From: Turnera subulata
Lineage: Eukaryota > Streptophyta > Magnoliopsida > Malpighiales > Passifloraceae
Direction of reading: 5' to 3'
DNA length: 64,000 bases
Assembly: GCA_028386065.3 (NCBI GenBank)
Contig: JAKUCV010007207.1
Span: 132,590-196,589 of the forward strand
In this document: positions 43,999 through 57,800 of the stretch, piece after piece
Layout: every line of letters begins with the position of its first letter
Position numbering within the stretch: the stretch's first letter is position 1
Translations under genes and position numbers: made by a program
Notes under the pieces: model-generated
Database searches by the model: none
What the model saw: the letters and a program-made list of their open reading frames with translations, nothing else
Told to the model about the DNA's origin: nothing

Positions 43999-45926
43999 CG
44001 CGCTCTCGCCGTCGACACCGTTGCTGCAACCCGTGAGGTGAGCCGGGTTCCGACCCCTTTCTTTTGGTCGGGTCGCGAGCTTTATTCATGGGTTGGGCTG
44101 TGTGGTGTTGGGCCAAGTCTGGGCGTGGGCTTGTGCTGGGCTCCTTGCCTTGGTCTGGGCCGGCACAATTCATGGCCCAGTCCGATTTAATTTTTTTAAA
44201 TAAAAAACAATATATATATATAAATTTTCTTATTCTGGTATTAAATTTTGAGAAAAAATTATATATTTACTTTGAGAAAATTATGGTCAATTTAATTCTG
44301 GTATTTTGAGAAAAATATAAATATATATACTTTGATAAATAATTAAGTTATATTTTGGAAAACTATTATTATTTGAAAAAAATATAAATATCATGAAATT
44401 AATTCCTGGAAATTTTATATATATATTATTTTCCCTGGAAAATTATGGTTGAGGAAATATATATATATTTATATATATATGTACTTTGAAAATTAAAGGT
44501 AATTATATTTGTGTTGGTAAATATTGTTATATATATTTAGAAAAAGATAAATACTATATAAATTTTCTGGAAATTATAAATACGTTATTATTTTTCTAGG
44601 AAATTATGGTGATTATATTTTGGAAGAAGTATAATTAATTTATGAAAATATTTTGAAAAGAGTTTTAATTAAAGTGTGGCACCGAAATTATATTCGGATA
44701 TACGTACGGTATAATATTTTCGGTAAAAGATGATAATAAAAGATATGTAACCGGGATGGGTTATTTCGCAGTTTGGCATCATAGCATACCGATTATGTGC
44801 ATTTATGTGTATATATTGTTTTGCTGTATAGGTTCGGATATCAGACAGTTTCCCGAGGAGCCGGCCTTGGTACCGGTCATTGTCTCCGGAGTTGAGTAAT
44901 CGGCCAAGGTGCCTGTATTACTCGGTTATAGTGTTTGATGATTATTGCATTGTTGGATGTTGCATTTGCTGTGATTTAATTCGGGATGATTATCCCAGTG
45001 TCTTGATCGGTTTTGGGATGATTATCCCCGTACGTCGAGTTTTTGGATGTCTATCCTTGTGTCTTTTTGGCATTAAATAAAATGGGTTAAACGATAATTG
45101 GTGATAAGGATGTTGATCCTTGATTTTGGATTGGGATGTCTATCCCGGTATTTTGGTTAGGAATGTTGATCTCTATGATTTGATTTTGATGATGATAATA
45201 TAATTGTCACGTGGTAAGTAGCGGTACGACTCGATGGTTTAAGACTGTTTTGTGGTGGCCATGACCTGGGTTACTTGTGACAAGCATGTCTATGCTTGGG
45301 ATGTCTATCCCGTTATTATTTTTGGGATGTCAATCCCTGGGTTCTCTTGGATTTGGTCTGGCACCCAGAATATGTTGATAACCAGGTCTGACCCCTAGCT
45401 TATCCGTGACGGGCCCGGAAAGATAAAATTGGAAATTGGATTTTATTCGAAATTTTTTTGGTCTAGGACCAGTTTTGGGTCTTGTCTTTCGGTTTGGTTG
45501 TTATGCTTGTTTTTTACCTTGAGTAATTATAGTGTTGCATGTTGATTGTCTATCCTTCGTTGGTGAGCACTTCGGACTCACCCCTCACCTGCGGGCTTTC
45601 ATCCCGTAGGGAGGGTTATTTGTGGTACAGGTTTGATGCATTCCAGACAGGCTGCGGCGTTATCCCTTGGATAGGACTTGGATCCATAGTTTGCATCTAT
45701 GTCGCATACAGTGTCTTTGTGAGTTATTAAGTCTTCTGCTGTGCATTATATTGCTATTGTTGGGCCATTGGGCCGGTTATGATGTTAATGTTGCTTTTAT
45801 ATTTTGGGCTGTTGAGCCCGAGTTTCTGTTGTATACACTGTATGCTGGGCTTTGTGGGTCAGGTCGTTACAGTTCCGGCACGTGTTTACTGTGTACGGTA
45901 AATACGGGTCGGGGCGTTTCATGTTG

Positions 45927-46021
45927 GGTGCATTAGACAGGATGTGGAGTACTCGAGAAGATTGCTGACGTAAGCCGTGACGATCGAATTTCGGGGACGA
46001 AATTCTTTTAAGGGGATAGAC
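45927..46021 (+). other. Element A 3' internal tail
   Basis: The part of A's interior left after D inserted: about 95 bp ending in AATTTCGGGGACGAAATTC, TTTTAAGGGGATAGAC and then the 3' LTR. It contains the same hairpin and a polypurine tract and no coding capacity. Confidence 0.8.
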
Positions 46022-49000
46022 TGTAACGACCCGAGTAAATTTTCCGCAATTTTACCGTGTTGTTTTAACTTTTACATAGATTAATAAAATTTTATCACGG
46101 TTAATCGGGAATTTTATCAATCCGAGTCAATTTTCATTAGTATTTTTTTTATTCTTACAATTTATAAAATTATTATTACTTTTACCATTATTATCACTAT
46201 TTTACTAATCAACATTAATAATAATACTTTTATTATTAATGTGCCGGAATATTTTTGTTACAACAATATACTAATTATAATTTAAAGAGAAATTTCATCT
46301 TTTATTTCTATGACATTTAATAAATTAATTTTTGGAGATTTATTTTGAATTTATAAAAGAGTAATTGTTAATTATGTCTATGTTTACAAAGATTAAGTTA
46401 AAATGTTAAACACAAGATTTAGTATAGTTTTGACCGATACGATGTAGTTTTGGCTAAGCCAAAACATAAAACACAGGGAGAGCTGCGTTTTGACCAAGGC
46501 GTTGACTGTGGCTTGTGGACGTCCAAAACGACGTCATTTTGTGTGTTGGCAAGGCACAATTATTGCCCGACAACACCGTTACAAAGCATCTCTCTTTTTC
46601 CTCTCTTTCTCTTTCCTTTCTTTTCTCTTCCTTTTTTTTTCTCTTTCTTTTCCTTTCCAGCTGTTTCCCATGTTTTCTCTTCTTTTCTTCTCCCTTATCT
46701 TCCTCTTCTCCACACCGAACCCCCATAGCACCGCCACCTTTCCTCCTCTTCTTTTTCTTTCCTCCTTCTTTCTCCTTTTCCCCACCCTTCGTTGCTGCCT
46801 TCCAACCTCATCAGTCGCCGCTCTCTCACTCGCCTCGTTCCGCCGCTGCAACCGCCGTCATCGTGAGTCGCCTCCTCCTCTGCTAATCGCGACACCGCCG
46901 CGTCTGCAGCCACCGACCCAACTCTCTCTTCCTCATCAATCGTTGCCGTTGAGGAGCAGAGCCCAGAGCTGCTGCCGCCGCCTCCCCTCTCCTACCTCTA
47001 CGACCAAACGACACCGCCGCCCCTGCTCTGCACGCAACCGCCATCGGACGAGACAAGCTCGACTGTCACCCACGATCCGTCACTGCCTTCGCTTCTCGCC
47101 GCCCGATCTCCTCTCTCATTTGCCCTCTCTTCTCGGCGAAGCACGCACCAGAGCCGACCTCACCTCGGTTCAGCCGCCGTCGGTGCTCTTTATTCCGCCG
47201 CCCGATTTCTTCTTCTCCTCTGCGACTAGCGCTGCCATCGGGGTAAGTGTTGCCCGGCGAATTCATCTCCCTCTTCCTGTGATAGTTGTTGGGTTGTACT
47301 AATCAGGTTTTGGGTGTTGTTGATTGTGGTTCTGTTCGCTTGAATCGGGTTGTATGCTTCTGTGTGAAGCTTGTGTTGTTGACCCGACTGTGATGACGCC
47401 GGTGGGGCTGCTATGGCTGTGCGTGGTGGTGTTTTGGGTGGTGGATGTTGCTGTGTGGAGTTCCGGTCACCGGAGGGTGGCAGTGAGTATGGTGATGGTG
47501 TTAGTGATCTATTTTGTGGTGGTTCTACGTGGTGGATTGGGTGTTGTAGCCTGATTGGTGGCTTCGTGAACAGTAACCTGCCGGAATCCGTCGAGTTTCC
47601 GTTGTCTCGGGAATTTCCAGCGAGGCCTCGGGTATCTTCCCACGAGACAGAACCGTTAACGAAATACCGTGGTAACTCCTTGGACCCAATTAACTCCTAT
47701 GAGCACGGGTTTGGGCTCGGTGCACAAATGGGCTCGGAAATGGGCAGATGTGCGGAGGCCCATATTCTCGGGATGATATTAACGAACTCGTCTAACGAAA
47801 CCAAACAACCGGACAGATTAATAATCAGCCCTTTAATTGAATTTGGTTAAAACAATTAATAATTCTCTCTACAGTTATTTGGAATATTATTCTTGTTAAT
47901 TAATATAATTAAACAAAAGTTAATTTATAGTACGTTTTAATATTTCTCGTGGGCTAAAAAATAAAAGAAAAGGGCATAACATTAATACTTACCTCCTACA
48001 CAATCTAGACATCGGTTTTACTACTAATTTTGGAATACACTAGTAGTAATACTAAATCATGCATATGCCTATGTAAGTATCGATTTTCTATTACTGATCC
48101 TAAATGTATTATGGGTATTTATATTATTAAATTTGTAAATGATAAGATATTTGAATAACAGTTATATTATCTTATTATCAGAAAACATATTGTTATCATC
48201 TGTTGAATAAAATATTGTGAGCTATGCAATCTATCGTACTAGTATATACGAGTTTTATTATATTAGTAGACATCCGTTACATTATTTAATGAGCCATAGT
48301 ATTAATATTAGCTTTACCCTATTTATAATTACCGATTATATAAGAATATATGTACTTATGAATATTCTTTCCTGCAACATTACATTATAATTATTTTATG
48401 CCATATATCGATTATGTTAATTTATGACCAGAGGAAATAATTCTATTTAACGATTTTATTTATCAAATATAATACGTATATGCCCATTATGATATATTTA
48501 TCGGTTGCACTATTTTAATTACTATAACTGTCGTATACATAATTATTATTTTATTGGGAATAATTATTTTATAAAATGCTATCTACAAGTACTTTACGGG
48601 GTTATAACTATTTTACAGCCGTAAAAGCATTGTTTAATGGAGACGGTTTTTGAATGACGATAACGATGTTAATTGTGGATAAGCCGAATAATAAATTAAT
48701 CTCATGCATTGCATTCTTCGATGTGCATTATAAGTGATTGTATGTGTTGACATGATATAGGGACAGACAAAGCCATATGGATTATGTGCCGGTTTTAGAG
48801 ACATACCAGGTGAGGATAAGTAAATATTTATATACCGCCCGTGATATCAAGTTGCTTACTATGTGTGATACTTGCTGGTATGATATTACTTCTGCGTCTG
48901 TGATTGATTGTTGATGTTATTGATGATGTTGGAATTGTTGGTAATAGTAAGATTATTGTTGTTGTTGTTGACTGTGAGAATTGTGTGAGTTGAGTACCGG

Positions 49001-49888
49001 GGGTACTATTATGTGATGATAGTTTGGTTAAGTTATTATCCAGACGAGCGGAGAGGCCGTGAGCCTGCTCGGGATAATGAGATAATACAGGTTAATAATG
49101 ACATAGTAACAAGTCTAGGGAAAAGAAGATAATAAAATGGAAACACTTAGACGTCTAGTAAGTCACAGTTAAATGTTGGAACAGCCAGATGGTAGTCTTT
49201 TATTTTATGGTGCTGGGGGAGAGTGTGCTTGGGGTCTGCTCCCTGTCTGTACCGTTTATTATTTTAGGCACTGGGGGAGATTGTGCTTGGGGTCTGCTCC
49301 CTGTCTGTGCCAGTTATTACGTGGAGGTACCAGGGCGGGGTCCACGGGCTAGCTAGCTTGACTACCTGGCAACGGCCACCATTTAACTTGTGATAGGGGC
49401 CCTGTTAATAAAATTGGATTAGTGTGTCTAGGATAACACAGAGTACCTTATGTCTGTTACCGTCAGTTAAGGTTTGAGAGAACCTTCTATTTGTTGATGT
49501 TTACTGTGACTTGGTTATTATTGGTTGCCTGTATATTTATCTTTACTTATGGATTTTACCCGGTGAGCACTTCGGACTCACCCCTCGCCTGCGTGACTCA
49601 GTCACGTAGTTTGGTCTTTTCTTAGTACAGAAACATACGAGGCAAGCTGCAGTGTACCCTCAGGCAGGACTCGGATCCATTAGGTTGCATCAGGTTTTGC
49701 TTATGGTGTCTTGAGTATTTAAATGCTTCCGCTGTGCTATTATTGTTATTGTACCCGAGGCCGGGTGATTGATATTATCGTTGGGCCATTGGGCCGGATT
49801 TCCTGTTGTACATGTTGTTTGTGCCACGTGTCGGCACTGTTGTTCGATAAATACTGTGTATTGGGTAATTAGTAGTCGGGGTGTTTTA
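46022..49888 (+). repeat. Element A 3' LTR (3867 bp)
   Basis: Co-linear with 18216-22077 throughout, with scattered substitutions and small indels. Begins TGTAACGACCCGAG and ends GTGTTTTA where GTGTTTCA is expected. SL1/SL2 lie at 49562-49609, and the SL2 loop has TCA for the 5' LTR's TCG. Confidence 0.92.
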
Positions 49889-49893
49889 ATTGT

Positions 49894-50710
49894 GATTAAG
49901 TTTATTCCATAAGAGACTGTTTTAAATTTGGTACGATTATATTAAAAATATAATAAGAAACTATGTGTTATTCATTGTTTATGATAGTCATCTCACTAAC
50001 ATAAGAGTAATGCTAATTTATTATTTTAAGTACTTAGTAGGAATATTTCTATATATTCGCTTGATTATAATAAGAATTACATGTAAACTATTGTTATTTG
50101 GCAGTTCGTCCAACAAAATAAAAGTAATATTAATTTATTATTTATAGTACTTAGTAAGAGTATTTCTATATATTCGCTCTATTACAATAAGAACTAAATA
50201 TCATTCATTGTTGTAAGAGGTTCGTTTAGCAAACGTATAGCATTCCCCACATATTTAGGGAGTATTATGATTAAGTTATATTAAAGAAGTATTTTGATTA
50301 AGCTTATTCCATAAGAGTCTGTTTGATACGATTATATTAAAATTATAATAAGAAACTATATGTTGTACATTGTTTATGACAGTCGTCTCACTAAAATAAG
50401 AATAATGCTAATTTATTATGTTTAATACTCTGTAGGATTGTTTCTACATATTCTCTTGATTATAATAAGAATTACATGTCAATTAACTAAATATTATTCA
50501 TTGTTATCTAGTTCATTTCAACAAAATAAGAATAAAATATTAATTTATCATTATTAAAATTAAGTAGAGCTATTTTTTATTTGAGTTAGTATTTTTATAT
50601 ATAGTATATAAAAACTACATGTCATTCATTATTATATGACATGTCGTTTCAATTAAATAAGGTAAGATATTAATTTTTTATTATTATTATAATTTTGACA
50701 AGTAAGAAAT
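49894..50710. repeat. Degenerate AT-rich tandem repeats flanking element A, with a ClpP-tail scrap
   Basis: TATTTCTATATATTCGC-type words with following ATAATAAGAA recur at 50044, 50161 and, weaker, near 50449; GATTAAG..TATTCCATAAGAG recurs at about 49895 and 50297. 50218-50254 reads AGGTTCGTTTAGCAAACGTA, nearly identical to 18081-18117 at the end of the ClpP-like fragment, and continues into an AFP frame nearer to the ClpP consensus. The host locus was therefore already duplicated before A inserted. Periods are irregular (117 bp and about 290-400 bp). Confidence 0.6.
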
Positions 50711-51904
50711 ATGTTTCTGGATCTGAATCACGATTCATATTTTGCAGTTTAAGTTGAGTGGTACATAACGTCATAAACTTTGTTTTCGCTCTCTTTGACT
50801 CAATATAAGCAAAGCCGTGTTAGGAAGAAAAAAAAAACAATTAATGCAAGGAAAGTCGGCGACGATAATGGAAGGCATTACACCAGCATTAAACAATCAC
50901 TGATCATGACTTCTCACTGTAGAGAACATGAATACTGAAGTCAAATGAACAGGTTAGCAAGGTAATTTCCGTTATGTATAACATACTATTATGCAATGGA
51001 AAATACTTACGGCACACTCCCCTTTCTCCCGCTTTCTCTTGAAATTACTGGGAGTTTTATGATGGTATTGGAAACCGAGACCTCAATGCAACGATGCTAG
51101 GATTAAATGGTTGGATTTTGATCCAATTAATTAAATAAAAGAGTAATCATATATAGACTTATTTTTATAGTTCATAAATATCCATATTTATTTGAGCAAC
51201 GGTTCAATTAGTTATTTAATGAGTCTAAAAAGTAATTAACCTTAAAACTTTTGAATTACGGTTTGGATAGTTTATGGCCACAGCATACAGATCTTTTCAC
51301 TTACAGAAGGATTAAGATCCGGAACTCTCAACTTAGTGGTAGTGGGAGTGCAGATAGAATCCTAACTAACTAATTGTTCTTTCTTTGTAATAATATTTTT
51401 TTAGTTTTTTTCCTATTTTTATTTTTAGAAATTACCCACTTATTTTTTTATGTTTTTTTATTATTAATTAATTATTTTTATTTTTGTTTTATTCTTTAAT
51501 ATATATATTTTTTGATTTGGGACTCACTCATGTATTTTTAAATATAAAAAATTAAGTATTATTTATCTGATTACTAAAAAATTTATTTTATTTATTTTAC
51601 TAATTTATATTCTATTTTCTAATTTAATTTTTTCTGCATGATAATATTTTTTTATTTATTTTCCTAATTTATATTTCTTTAAAATTAGTCTCTTAAGTTT
51701 TTCTACCTTTTTTTATCCTTCATTAATGCTTTTGATTTTTACTTCTGTTGTTTAATATTTTTGTTATTTTTTGGCTCAATGATCTATGTTTAACTTTGTA
51801 AAATTAATTATTTTTTATATTATTATTTATTAGGTTAGAATTTATTTTTCTAATCTATATTATATTTTTCTGTTTTAATTTTTTATAAAAATATTTTTTA
51901 TTCA
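50711..51904. other. AT-rich intergenic
   Basis: No gene or clear element seen in about 1.2 kb. 51380-51900 is extremely AT-rich. The edge at 51905 is where LTR F begins. Confidence 0.5.
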
Positions 51905-51931
51905 TAAAACGCCCCGACCCGTATTTACTGT

Positions 51932-54820
51932 TGAAGCGCCCCAGCCCCGTATTTACCGAAATACAGTAAACACGTGCCGAAACTATTCATTATGATAGAA
52001 CAGACAGTACATCGTGCTAATATTATACAACAGCAAACCATCAAATACATCTGTCACCCACACTTGGGGACCATTATTCAATCCAAACACAGTGCTCTCA
52101 ACAGCAGCAGATAGTATCAGTAATATACATATCACAGGAAATCAGCAATACAGCAATACAAGCAATAGAGTAGCAGCGGAAGACTTATGCACATGCATCG
52201 GTGGTATGGATCCGGAGTCAGGTGGAGAAGAAGAACAGCAGCCATCAAACGTCGTACCTGAACTACGGAAACAACTTACCCTACGGGATGAAACCCCGCA
52301 GGCGAGGGGTGAGTCCGAAGTGCTCACCGACCAAGGATAAACAGTGATATGCAAGCAACCGTAATACTCAAAAACAAACACAGATAAGCAACAACATATC
52401 TCAACAACTGAAACAAGGCCAAAAGAATGCTTAATTATTATTACCAGTTTTATCTTCCGGGCCCCCGTCACTGGACAAGCTAGGGTCGTACCTGGTAATC
52501 AATTAATTCCGAATGCTAGGTCAAGAACCAATCCTCATACTAAAACAACCGGATATTCGGCATATCCGAGCCACCGCGGATATTTGGCATATCCGAGCCA
52601 CTGCGGATATTCGGCATATCCGAGCCACTGGGTATTCGGTATACCCCAACCTCAGGCGACGTCATGCCAACCAGATATTCGGCATATCTGAGCCACTGCG
52701 GATATTCGGCATATCCGAGCCACCGCGGATATTCGGCATATCCGAGCCACTGGGTATTCGGTATACCCTAACCACAGGCATGACGACCAACCAAACCAAA
52801 AACCGACCATAGCATCTCAAAATTAATTTTCAAACCATCGGGTCGTACCACTACTTCCACATGACAATATTATCAACATCTCAAATCAATTCCAATTCCA
52901 ATTTCATACTCCAATTCCTTTCTCAATTTCCACTGTCAATAGTTCAACATCAATCTCAGCATATTATCCACATAGTCAATATCACAGTTCAAAGCAACAA
53001 TAATATCCTCAACAGTCAACCAGCAAACATTCAACAATTCAGCAGTTCAATCGAACAACAAAGCACACAAAGTATTACAGGCAACATAACAAGGGTTATC
53101 CATCCTCACCTTAGCCGATATCAGTTATGGAATTGCTCAGCAAGTTCCAAGTCCGGTTCCTCAGCAAACTGCTCGTTATCAACTCCTATATCAATCAATA
53201 ATATGCACATATAAGATGGTATGCAATTGTTGTACTAATACTGTATACCGTAAATTAAATATAAACCCAGCTCGGTTACTCTCCCGGATTATTTCTCCAT
53301 TATTATCATCATTCACCATTTATTTCAAGGTGTCAAAATACCCTTCTATACTTTTTCCTATACCCGGGTACTATTCCGGTATTTACCACCTTGATAATAC
53401 CCTTTCCAAAATTATTTCCTAGGTATGTACTTTCCAAAATAGTATTTCTTCAATTTATTATTTTCTTCCATACCATATAATATTTTCCAAAATTATTTCC
53501 TCAAAATATTTATTTTCCATTCCATAATATATTTTTCAAACCTCATTTTTATTTTCTTCCATTTTATTTCTCTTTCCCAGATTTTATTTTCTCTCTATTT
53601 ATTATTTTTTTTTAAAATCGGGCTGGGCCAAGTCCAAACTCAGCCCAAGGCCCAAGCGAAGCTCAGACCACAGCAGGAGCCAGCCGGCCCAGGCGCAGTA
53701 GCCCAGGGTCAGGCCCGCGCCCAGCAGCCCGAAGCCCATGCGTGGTCAGCCCAGGCCCGCGGTCTCAGCCCACTCAACCTGATCAGCCCACATCTTCTAA
53801 CCCGGTTCCTAATATGCGGGTTGACCCGACCCACGAAGCAACCAAACGGGTCACAACCACATCCAACGGGTCGTGCTCACCTTGCTTGCAGAGGCGGCGG
53901 CTTGGCGACGGAAGGGCGGCGGACGACGGAGAGGCGAGCACCAGGTGGAGGCCGGCGCAAGGAGAGGAGACCGTCGCGGTGGCGTCGCAAGAGAGAGAGG
54001 AGGCGCGGCCTGCTCGGGTCGCCGGTGCACAGGCGGCGGAGGAGAAGAGCTGCAAGGGAGGAGCTCGGCACGACGGCAGCGTCGTCGATCCGTGACGAGG
54101 AGGAGGGCGGCGGTGTCGCAGCAGGGTGTTGATGGAGAAGAGGGTGGTGGCGAGTGTTGGTGGTGGCGGCTCCGGTGTGGTGCTGCCGTGAAGAAAGAAA
54201 AGAAAAAGAAAGATGGGGAAAGGGGTTTGTTTAAAACGACGGGGTTTTATGTGTGTGTGTGTGTTTAGTTTTTTTTTTTTCTTTTCTTTTCTTTTCTTTA
54301 TGATTTGAGTGTAAGAGAAGGGTATTGGATTTTTGCAGGAGAAATGCAGGAAAAAGAGTGGCTGTGGGTGGTAGGCAGAAGGAAGATGAAGAGGTGATGG
54401 CGTGCTTAGAGTGGCAGAAGAGTGATAATTTTTATAGACAACAAATTATTGATAAATCACAGGCTGAATAGGAATTGGCGGCTGAATAATTGAACTTCAA
54501 TTATGCAGTTACTATGCTGCATGTGAAGTGTGGCCCACCTGGACCAGAAAATATCCGGTATACCCACTTATCTTATTTCTGGTCCGATAATTCGAGAATA
54601 AACCCGGCTTTTTTTGCGTAGATTCCCGGACCCGGAAAAATCCCAACTTTGGTCCGTAAAATCCGCAGAAAATTCCCGAACGTGGGGCCATGCTCGATTT
54701 CGGAATCCAACACTCAATTTACCATAGTTTAATTACCCAAGATTAAAAATCAATGGTAAATTACTGTACATTAACTTAAACAGTCCCGGTAAAAATGAAA
54801 TTTTTACCTGGGCTGTTACA
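51932..54820 (-). repeat. Element E 3' LTR (2889 bp)
   Basis: Runs from TGAAGCGCCCCAGCC to CTGGGCTGTTACA. The hairpin array (about 52549-52770) has GGATAT-TCGGC-ATATCC units and GGGTAT-TCGG-TATACCC units. SL2/SL1 are at 52281-52328 and TATA at 54429-54436 (minus). Compared with the 5' LTR, almost all differences lie in 51932-52590; the other 2.2 kb is nearly identical. Confidence 0.92.
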
Positions 54821-54855
54821 GCCTACCCTCCTTAAAAGAATTTCGTCCCCGAAAT

Positions 54856-57800
54856 TCACTCCGAAGCTGTGAACAAATGCAGATACTGAGAACGCATATG
54901 CTCCTCAACTTCCCACGTAGACTCGTTCGCAGAGTGCTTGCTCCACTTAACCTTTACCATCGGAATAACTCTGCTCCTCAACTGTCTGTCTTCTCGGGCA
55001 AGGATCTGCTCCTGCATTTCCGTATATGTCAGATCCTCTGCGACCTCAACATCCACTGTAGTAACCACATGGCTCGGATCTGATCTGTACCTCCTCAACA
55101 TAGAAACATGGAACACATCATGAATCCGTGACAACTCCTCTGGCAAGGATAATCTGTATGCCAGGGGTCCAACCCTTTCCACAATCTCATACGGTCCAAT
55201 ATACCTGGGACTCAGCTTCCCTCTTTTCCCGAATCTGATTACACCCTTCCAAGGTGCAACTCGGAGGAAAACTCGCTCTCCCACTTGGTACTCCATCTCT
55301 CGACGATGCTTATCAGCATAGCTCTTCTGTCGGTCCTGTGCTGCTCTCATACTCTGCTTAACTGTCTGAATCTTGTCAACAGTCTGCTGAACCAAATCTG
55401 GACCAACGATCAAACGGAGACCTTCTTCATCCCAGCAAACTGGACTTCGACACTTCCTTCCGTAAAGAGCTTCAAACGGAGGCATGCCAACACTGGAATG
55501 ATAACTGTTGTTATAGGCAAACTCCGCTAAAGGTAGGTACTGATCCCAACTTCCACTGAAGTTAAGAGCACAAGTCCTTAGCATATCTTCCAGTGTCTGA
55601 ATAGTCCTCTCCGACTGTCCATCGGTCTGAGGATGGAATGCAGTACTAAAACTTAGCTTCGTTCCCAAAGCTGTTTGCAGACTCTTCCAGAACCGTGATG
55701 TGAATCTCGGATCTCTGTCTGAGACTATGGACTTAGGAATCCCATGTAGTCTCACAATCTCTGCAACATATTGCTTCGCCAATTTATCCAAAGTGTCTGT
55801 CTGTCGAATGGGAAGAAAATGGGCTGATTTTGTAAGTCGATCGACGATAACCCAGATGGCATCATGCTGTCTCCGGGTCAACGGTAATCCGACCACAAAA
55901 TCCATGGTAATCATCTCCCACTTCCACTCTGGCACTGACAAAGATCTCATTTTCCCAGCTGGAGCCTGATGCTCAGCTTTTACTTGCTGGCAAGTGATAC
56001 ACTTAGCCACATACTCGGCTACATCCTTCTTCATACGTGGCCACCAAAAATGACATTCTCAAATTCTGGTACATCTTGGTGCTTCCAGGATGCATAGCAT
56101 ACGGTGTCATGTGTCCTTCTTCTAGAATCTGACTACGCAGATCACCAACATTGGGTACACATAGACGCTTTCCCAGCATCAATGCACTATCCTCCGCTAT
56201 GTGGAACTTATCTTCCTTTCCACTACGGACTGCTTCTTTCAGCTTGATCAGGTCGGGATCTCCATCTTGTAACTCCACTATCCAGCCTCTCAGGTTAGAC
56301 TTGACATCAATATGTGTCAACAAAGCTCCTGTCTCATCCACTGACAAATCAACTCCCATCTTCCTTAACTCGATGAGTGAGGACATCGAGTAGGTCGTGG
56401 AAGCATCTTCTGGCTGTCTCCGACTCAAGGCATCTGCTACAACATTAGCTTTTCCAGGATGATACTCAATAGTACAATCATAATCATTCAGTAACTCAAC
56501 CCAACGTCTTTGTCGCAGGTTGAGTTCCTTCTGGGTCAAGATGTACTTGAGACTCTTGTGATCCGTGAAAATCCGGCATCTCTCTCCAAACAGATAATGT
56601 CGCCAGATCTTCAAAGCAAGAATCACTGCGGCCATCTCCAAGTCATGTGTCGGATAGTTCTTCTCGTGTGGCCTCAACTGTCTCGAAGCATAGGCTATCA
56701 CTCGGCCTTCTTGCATCAAAACAGCTCCCAAACCAAGACCTGAAGCATCGCAGAACAACACGTACTCCACTCCTGGCTTAGGCACTGTCAATACTGGTGC
56801 TGTTGTCAGCTTCTTCTTCAGTTCATCAAAACTCTTCTGGCAGGCATCACTCCATACAAAGGCTTGGTCTTTCTTTAACAGCTTGGTCATGGGACTAGCT
56901 ATCAAAGAGAAACCCTCGATGAATCTTCGGTAATATCCTGCAAGGCCAAGAAAACTCCTGACTTCTGGTACCGTCTTGGGCGGCTCCCACTCCAAAACAG
57001 CTTTTACTTTAGCAGGATCAACCTTAATCCCATCCCCGGATACAACATGTCCAAGGAATGCAACTTCTTCAAGCCAGAACTCACACTTGCTAAACTTAGC
57101 ATACAACTCCTTCTCTCGCAACCTCTGAAGCACTACCCTCAGGTGCTCTTCATGTTCTTCCCGGTTCTTGGAGTAGATCAAGATGTCATCGATGAAGACT
57201 ACCACAAACTTATCCAAGAACTCGTTCAAGACCAAGTGCATCAAGCACATGAAAACTGCAGGTGCATTGGTCAAGCCAAAAGGAACCACTGTGAACTCAA
57301 AGTGACCATACCGAGTGCGGAAAGCTGTCTTCGGTATGTCCTTCTCTGCAATCTTGACCTGATGGTAACCAGATCGAAGATCAATCTTAGAAAATACAGT
57401 AGCTCCCTGTAACTGATCAAAAAGATCATCAATTCTGGGAAGCGGATACTTATTCTTCACTGTCACCTTGTTCAGCTGTCGGTAGTCCACACACATGCGC
57501 AAACTACCATCCTTCTTCTTCACAAAGAGGACTGGTGATCCCCAAGGTGAAATACTAGGTCTGATGAAACCTTTCTCTAACAGCTCATCCAACTGTTTCT
57601 TCAACTCCTGAAGTTCTGTTGGTGCCATCCGATATGGTGCCATCGAGATAGGTGTCACTCCTGGCATCAAATCGATGGTGTACTCCACTTCTCTGTCAGG
57701 TGGCAATCCTGGCAAATCCTCCGGGAACACATCTGGAAACTCTCTCACAACCATGATGTCTCCCAAAACCGGAGTCTGAACTTCTTCACCCTTGGCATGG

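Larger units (their letters stand above)
27564..45921 (+). mobile_element. Element D: non-autonomous Ty3/gypsy element with antisense cassette
   Basis: 5' LTR 27564-30405, interior 30406-32793 (2388 bp), 3' LTR 32794-45921 split by element C. The exact TSD is TGTTG (27559-27563, 45922-45926). The LTRs begin TGTAACAGCCCGGG and end GGGTCGGGGCGTTTCA. The interior has a PBS, an 18-codon vestige of gag, two intact antisense ORFs with their own TATA boxes, and a 3' tail with the ACGAAATTC...AAGGTGGGTAG motif. It lacks capsid, protease, RT, RNase H and integrase. D inserted into A just upstream of A's antisense ORF1 promoter. Confidence 0.93.
32794..45921 (+). repeat. Element D 3' LTR, split by element C
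   Basis: The left part is 32794-33674 and the right part resumes at 43999/44004 and ends at 45921. The junction sequence matches the intact 5' LTR (CTTCC..CGCTCTCGCCGTCGAC at about 28462-28485). The CGCGC repeated at 33670-33674 and 43999-44003 is C's target-site duplication. The right part carries the hairpin array (about 44980-45340) and SL1/SL2 (45562-45609). Confidence 0.92.
18216..49888 (+). mobile_element. Element A: non-autonomous Ty3/gypsy LTR element, 31.7 kb with nested insertions
   Basis: LTRs lie at 18216-22077 (3862 bp) and 46022-49888 (3867 bp). Both begin TGTAACGACCCG, and the pair is flanked by an exact 5-bp TSD ATTGT (18211-18215, 49889-49893), which proves one insertion across the whole stack. 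Its own interior is only 22078-22939, 25922-27563 and 45927-46021, about 2.6 kb; the rest is solo LTR B and element D. It has a primer site, a vestigial gag start, a two-gene antisense cassette and a polypurine tail, but no gag-pol, so it must have moved in trans. The 3' LTR ends in TA instead of CA (49887-49888), a later C-to-T change. Confidence 0.92.

Noticed and set aside
53742..54268. Identical ORFs at 53742-54268 and 60217-60743
   Set aside because: These are the two LTRs of element E, nearly identical in this region. Conservation is not evidence of coding.
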